Source of the DNA: Ectobius pallidus
Taxonomy: Eukaryota; Arthropoda; Insecta; Blattodea; Ectobiidae
Length of the DNA: 64,000 nt
Reading direction: 5' to 3'
Assembly: GCA_964059195.1 (NCBI GenBank)
Contig: CAXKWD010000007.1
Location: forward strand, 58,157,163 to 58,221,162
The stretch's first letter is position 1. Each line of letters begins with the position of its first letter. The notes under the pieces are model-generated. The model worked only from the letters and a program-made list of their open reading frames with translations. It was not told where the DNA came from and did no database searches. Positions 61,676 through 64,000 of the stretch are shown piece after piece. The position numbers and the translations under genes were made by a program.

Positions 61676-62079
61676 AGAACAGGCGCAGCACTTGAAGAAA
61701 GATTATACACTTTAGATAATATAGCAGTTAAATAAACATCAAAAGTTTCAACATTTGCAAACACAATGGTAACGGGCAATGGAGATCTATGTATCTGAAG
61801 TTCACGAATGGCCATGGAGATTTTTATGTTGAAACAAGAGGTTGATTTCTCATGAGTTAGCTTTAATAATTTAGGTCATCAGTTACAGAACATTGTCATT
61901 TATCACTGGATAAAAAGTGTGTATTGTCCTTGGATTCTTTACTCTCTTAAATCCTTTTATTATTACATTTTTGTTTAAAACAATGACAGCATTATGCAGT
62001 CTTCTTTTGGTTTTGACTTGTGCAAAGACGAAATTATTAATATAGAAATTATAGTACATAATACTCAGGGATGCCCACC

Positions 62080-62200
62080 CCCAAACTTTATGACTCGCCC
62101 CCCAAAACGTCATGACTCACGCCCCAAACTTCATTGCTCACCTTCAAAACTTCATTGCTCACCCCCGCCTAAACTTCATTGCTCACCCCCCCCCAACCTG
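62080..62200. repeat. Short C-rich tandem repeat
   Basis: Five irregular copies of CCCCAAAACTTCATTGCTCA-type units. Confidence 0.85.
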
Positions 62201-62406
62201 ACTGGCTGTCGACAAGGGCGCCCATATGCTATTTTCTAGAGGGGGGAATTTTTTTAATTAATTTATTTTTTGTCGCTTTAATTCCTTGGGCCACATTGTA
62301 ACATTATATTAATAATATAATAACTGCAACAATGACATAGCCAGAAAAAATTGCAGGGAGGGTCGAAAGTGCCGGGGGGGTTTGGAATACCCCCCAAAAA
62401 GGGGGT

Positions 62407-63075
62407 CGGGGGTCCATCCCCAGAAAATTTTTAAATATTGAACTAATGAAAATAACATTTTAGGCTATTTTAGCACAGAAAAACTAGTTAGGAAATTTGT
62501 TTACCATACTCTAAGACATGCCAATGTAAATAAGAAATCATTACCTAAGTGGGGGGTCCACCCCCGGATAATTTTTAAATATTGAACTAATGAAAATCAC
62601 ATTTTACACTATTTTAGCACTCAAAAACTAGTTAGGAAATTTGTTTACCATACTCTAAGACATGCCAATGTAAACAAGAAATTGTTACCTAAGTGGGGTG
62701 TCCAACACCAGGAAATTTTTAAATACTGAACTAATGAAAATCACATTTTACTCTATTTTAGCACTGAAAAACTAGTTAGGAAATTTGTTTACCATACTCT
62801 AAGACATGCCAATGTAAATAAGAAATCATTACCTAAGTGAGGGGTCCACCCCCGGAAAATTTTTAAATATTGAACTAATGAATACCACATGTTACACTAT
62901 TTTAGCACTCAAAAACTAGTTAGGAAATTTGTTTACCACACTCTAAGACATGCCAATGTAAACAAGAAAATGTTACCTAAGTCGGGTGTCCACCCCCCGG
63001 GAAATTTTTTAATGTTGAACTAATGAAAATCAAATTTTACACTATTTTAGCACTGAAAAACTAGTTAGCAAATTT
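62407..63075. repeat. ~145-bp tandem array, five units
   Basis: Each unit has GGGGTCCACCCCCGG, AATTTTTAAATATTGAACTA, CTATTTTAGCACTxAAAAAC, TAGTTAGGAAATTTGTTTAC and GACATGCCAATGTAAA. The copies are over 90% alike by eye. The last unit is cut by the LINE fragment that follows. Confidence 0.92.
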
Positions 63076-63092
63076 GTTTATTAGGAACTTAG

Positions 63093-64000
63093 AACATTAA
63101 AACTTTGGATGGAAAGGAGGAGGAAGTAATCCGGGAAATGAAGAAATATAAAATAAAGATTCTGGGTTTGAGCGAGATAAAGAAGATAGGGAATGGAAGC
63201 AAGCTGATGGATGGAAACTACACGCTACGGTACTCCAGAGTCCCAGTGGGAACTAGAGCAAAGGAGGGAGTTGGCATTCTAACAGAAGAAGAGATGGAAA
63301 GAAGGGTGGTAAGCTGGAAAGCAGTCAATTCAAGACTAATGTCAATAAATCTTGATATGGAAAAGAAACTTACCATAATACAAGCATATGCGCCAACTGA
63401 AGGTTCCAATGTGTTAGAAAAGGAAATTTTTTATACAGATCTACAAAGGGAGGTAGATAGAGCAGAGGAGGGAGGTAGGAAAATATTTCTGATGGGAGAT
63501 CTCAACGGCAGGGTGGAAAACAATTTTAGGAGAGGACATGGGGTTTTAGGAAAATATGGAGGCGAAAGAGTTTTAAATGAAAATGAACGAAGAGTTTTAG
63601 AATTATGTTTAAGAAATAATTTAAGGATAAGAAATTCCTTTTTTAAACACAAAAAGATCCATCAAACAACTTTCGAAGGTGAAGGAAGAGAAGTAAAGAG
63701 CATCATTGATTACATTATATATGCAAAGGAATTGAGTGCAATATTGAGGGATGTAAAGGTAATTAGAGGAGCAGAGGCCTCGACAGACCACAGACTATTA
63801 GTGGCAGACACAAGATTCAAGATGAGGAGGATAGAGAAATAGAAGGTATATGAAAAAATCAGAACAGAAGAACTAAAGATAATGGAAAATAGGCAAAGAT
63901 ATCAGGAATCGCTGAGAGAGATATTTGAAGGAAGGGAAGAAGAGGAAGACAATATAAGCATAAATGGAATGTGGGCCCAAATTAAGGAAACAATACTGAA
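63093..64000 (+). pseudogene. RTE-like LINE endonuclease, continues beyond window
   Basis: The frame opens with NIKTLDGKEEEVIREMKKYK (63093 onward; the 5' part is missing). It then has ILGLSEIKKIGNG, IIQAYAPTEGSNVLEKE, KIFLMGDLNGRVE, SIIDYIIYAKELS and STDHRLLVADTRFK, the Glu, Asp-Asn and Asp-His set of AP-type LINE endonucleases. A TAG at 63840-63842 interrupts the frame, which reads on in phase as KVYEKIRTEELKIMENRQRY to the window end, the usual linker before the RT. It is distinct in sequence from the two RTE copies at 24-31 kb. Confidence 0.85.

Overview
The window looks like a slice of a large, repeat-rich insect (arthropod) nuclear genome. The reasons are eukaryotic splice sites, arthropod-type LINE, BEL/Pao, hAT, mariner and RTE elements nested inside each other, and an anoctamin-type exon. 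The species cannot be named from the sequence. The only feature I can support as an ordinary host gene is one exon at 60313-60473 (+). Almost everything else is mobile or repeated DNA, so much of the window is probably intron or intergenic.

Layout. 1-10.3 kb: two oppositely oriented broken copies of a CR1-like LINE. They are split by a CACTG-ended element (102-1276), a long-TIR element encoding a PIN-like/CXC protein (1408-3970) and an element at 9013-10146. Between the LINE copies lies a decayed DDE transposase gene. 10.4-16.8 kb: a decayed RNase-H LINE, a short inverted repeat, a degenerate duplication, a mariner fragment and simple repeats. 16.86-20.44 kb: a 3.6-kb element of the same PIN/CXC type, with TIRs carrying TGACGTCA palindromes. 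20.45-24.1 kb: CR1-like LINE with an intact 954-aa ORF2 and an esterase-type ORF1. 24.4-31.7 kb: three-layer nest (RTE, then a TA-targeting TIR element, then a second RTE with intact ORF2). 31.7-40.4 kb: LTR-retroelement leader remnants containing a fold-back mariner, a 4.27-kb hAT (8-bp TSD) that carries a satellite-like array and a second fold-back mariner, and a complete copy of the TA-targeting TIR element.

40.5-46.5 kb is different. It holds an intronless, broken matrix metalloproteinase gene with its own TATA box, an unrecognised ORF, a broken one-BIR (IAP-like) gene and a ~250-bp AT-rich repeat array. MMP and IAP together, both intronless, beside a repeat array, suggest an old endogenised insect dsDNA virus fragment (nudivirus/baculovirus-like). 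This is inference; retrocopies are the alternative.

46.5-64 kb: a 135-bp MULE-like MITE, a GC-rich solo LTR, a decayed BEL/Pao element whose gag is split by a full-length 5.25-kb LINE (12-bp TSD), a tRNA-derived SINE, the anoctamin-like exon, tandem repeats and the start of another RTE-like LINE.

A window-wide signal is the palindrome TAGGCCTA, seen 15 times outside the hAT array (roughly one expected by chance). In three places, comparison with a paralogous copy or a protein family supports a 6-bp insertion at a TA. Related TACCGGTA, TACCGTA and TACGGTA insertions also occur. These look like excision footprints of TA-targeting transposons.
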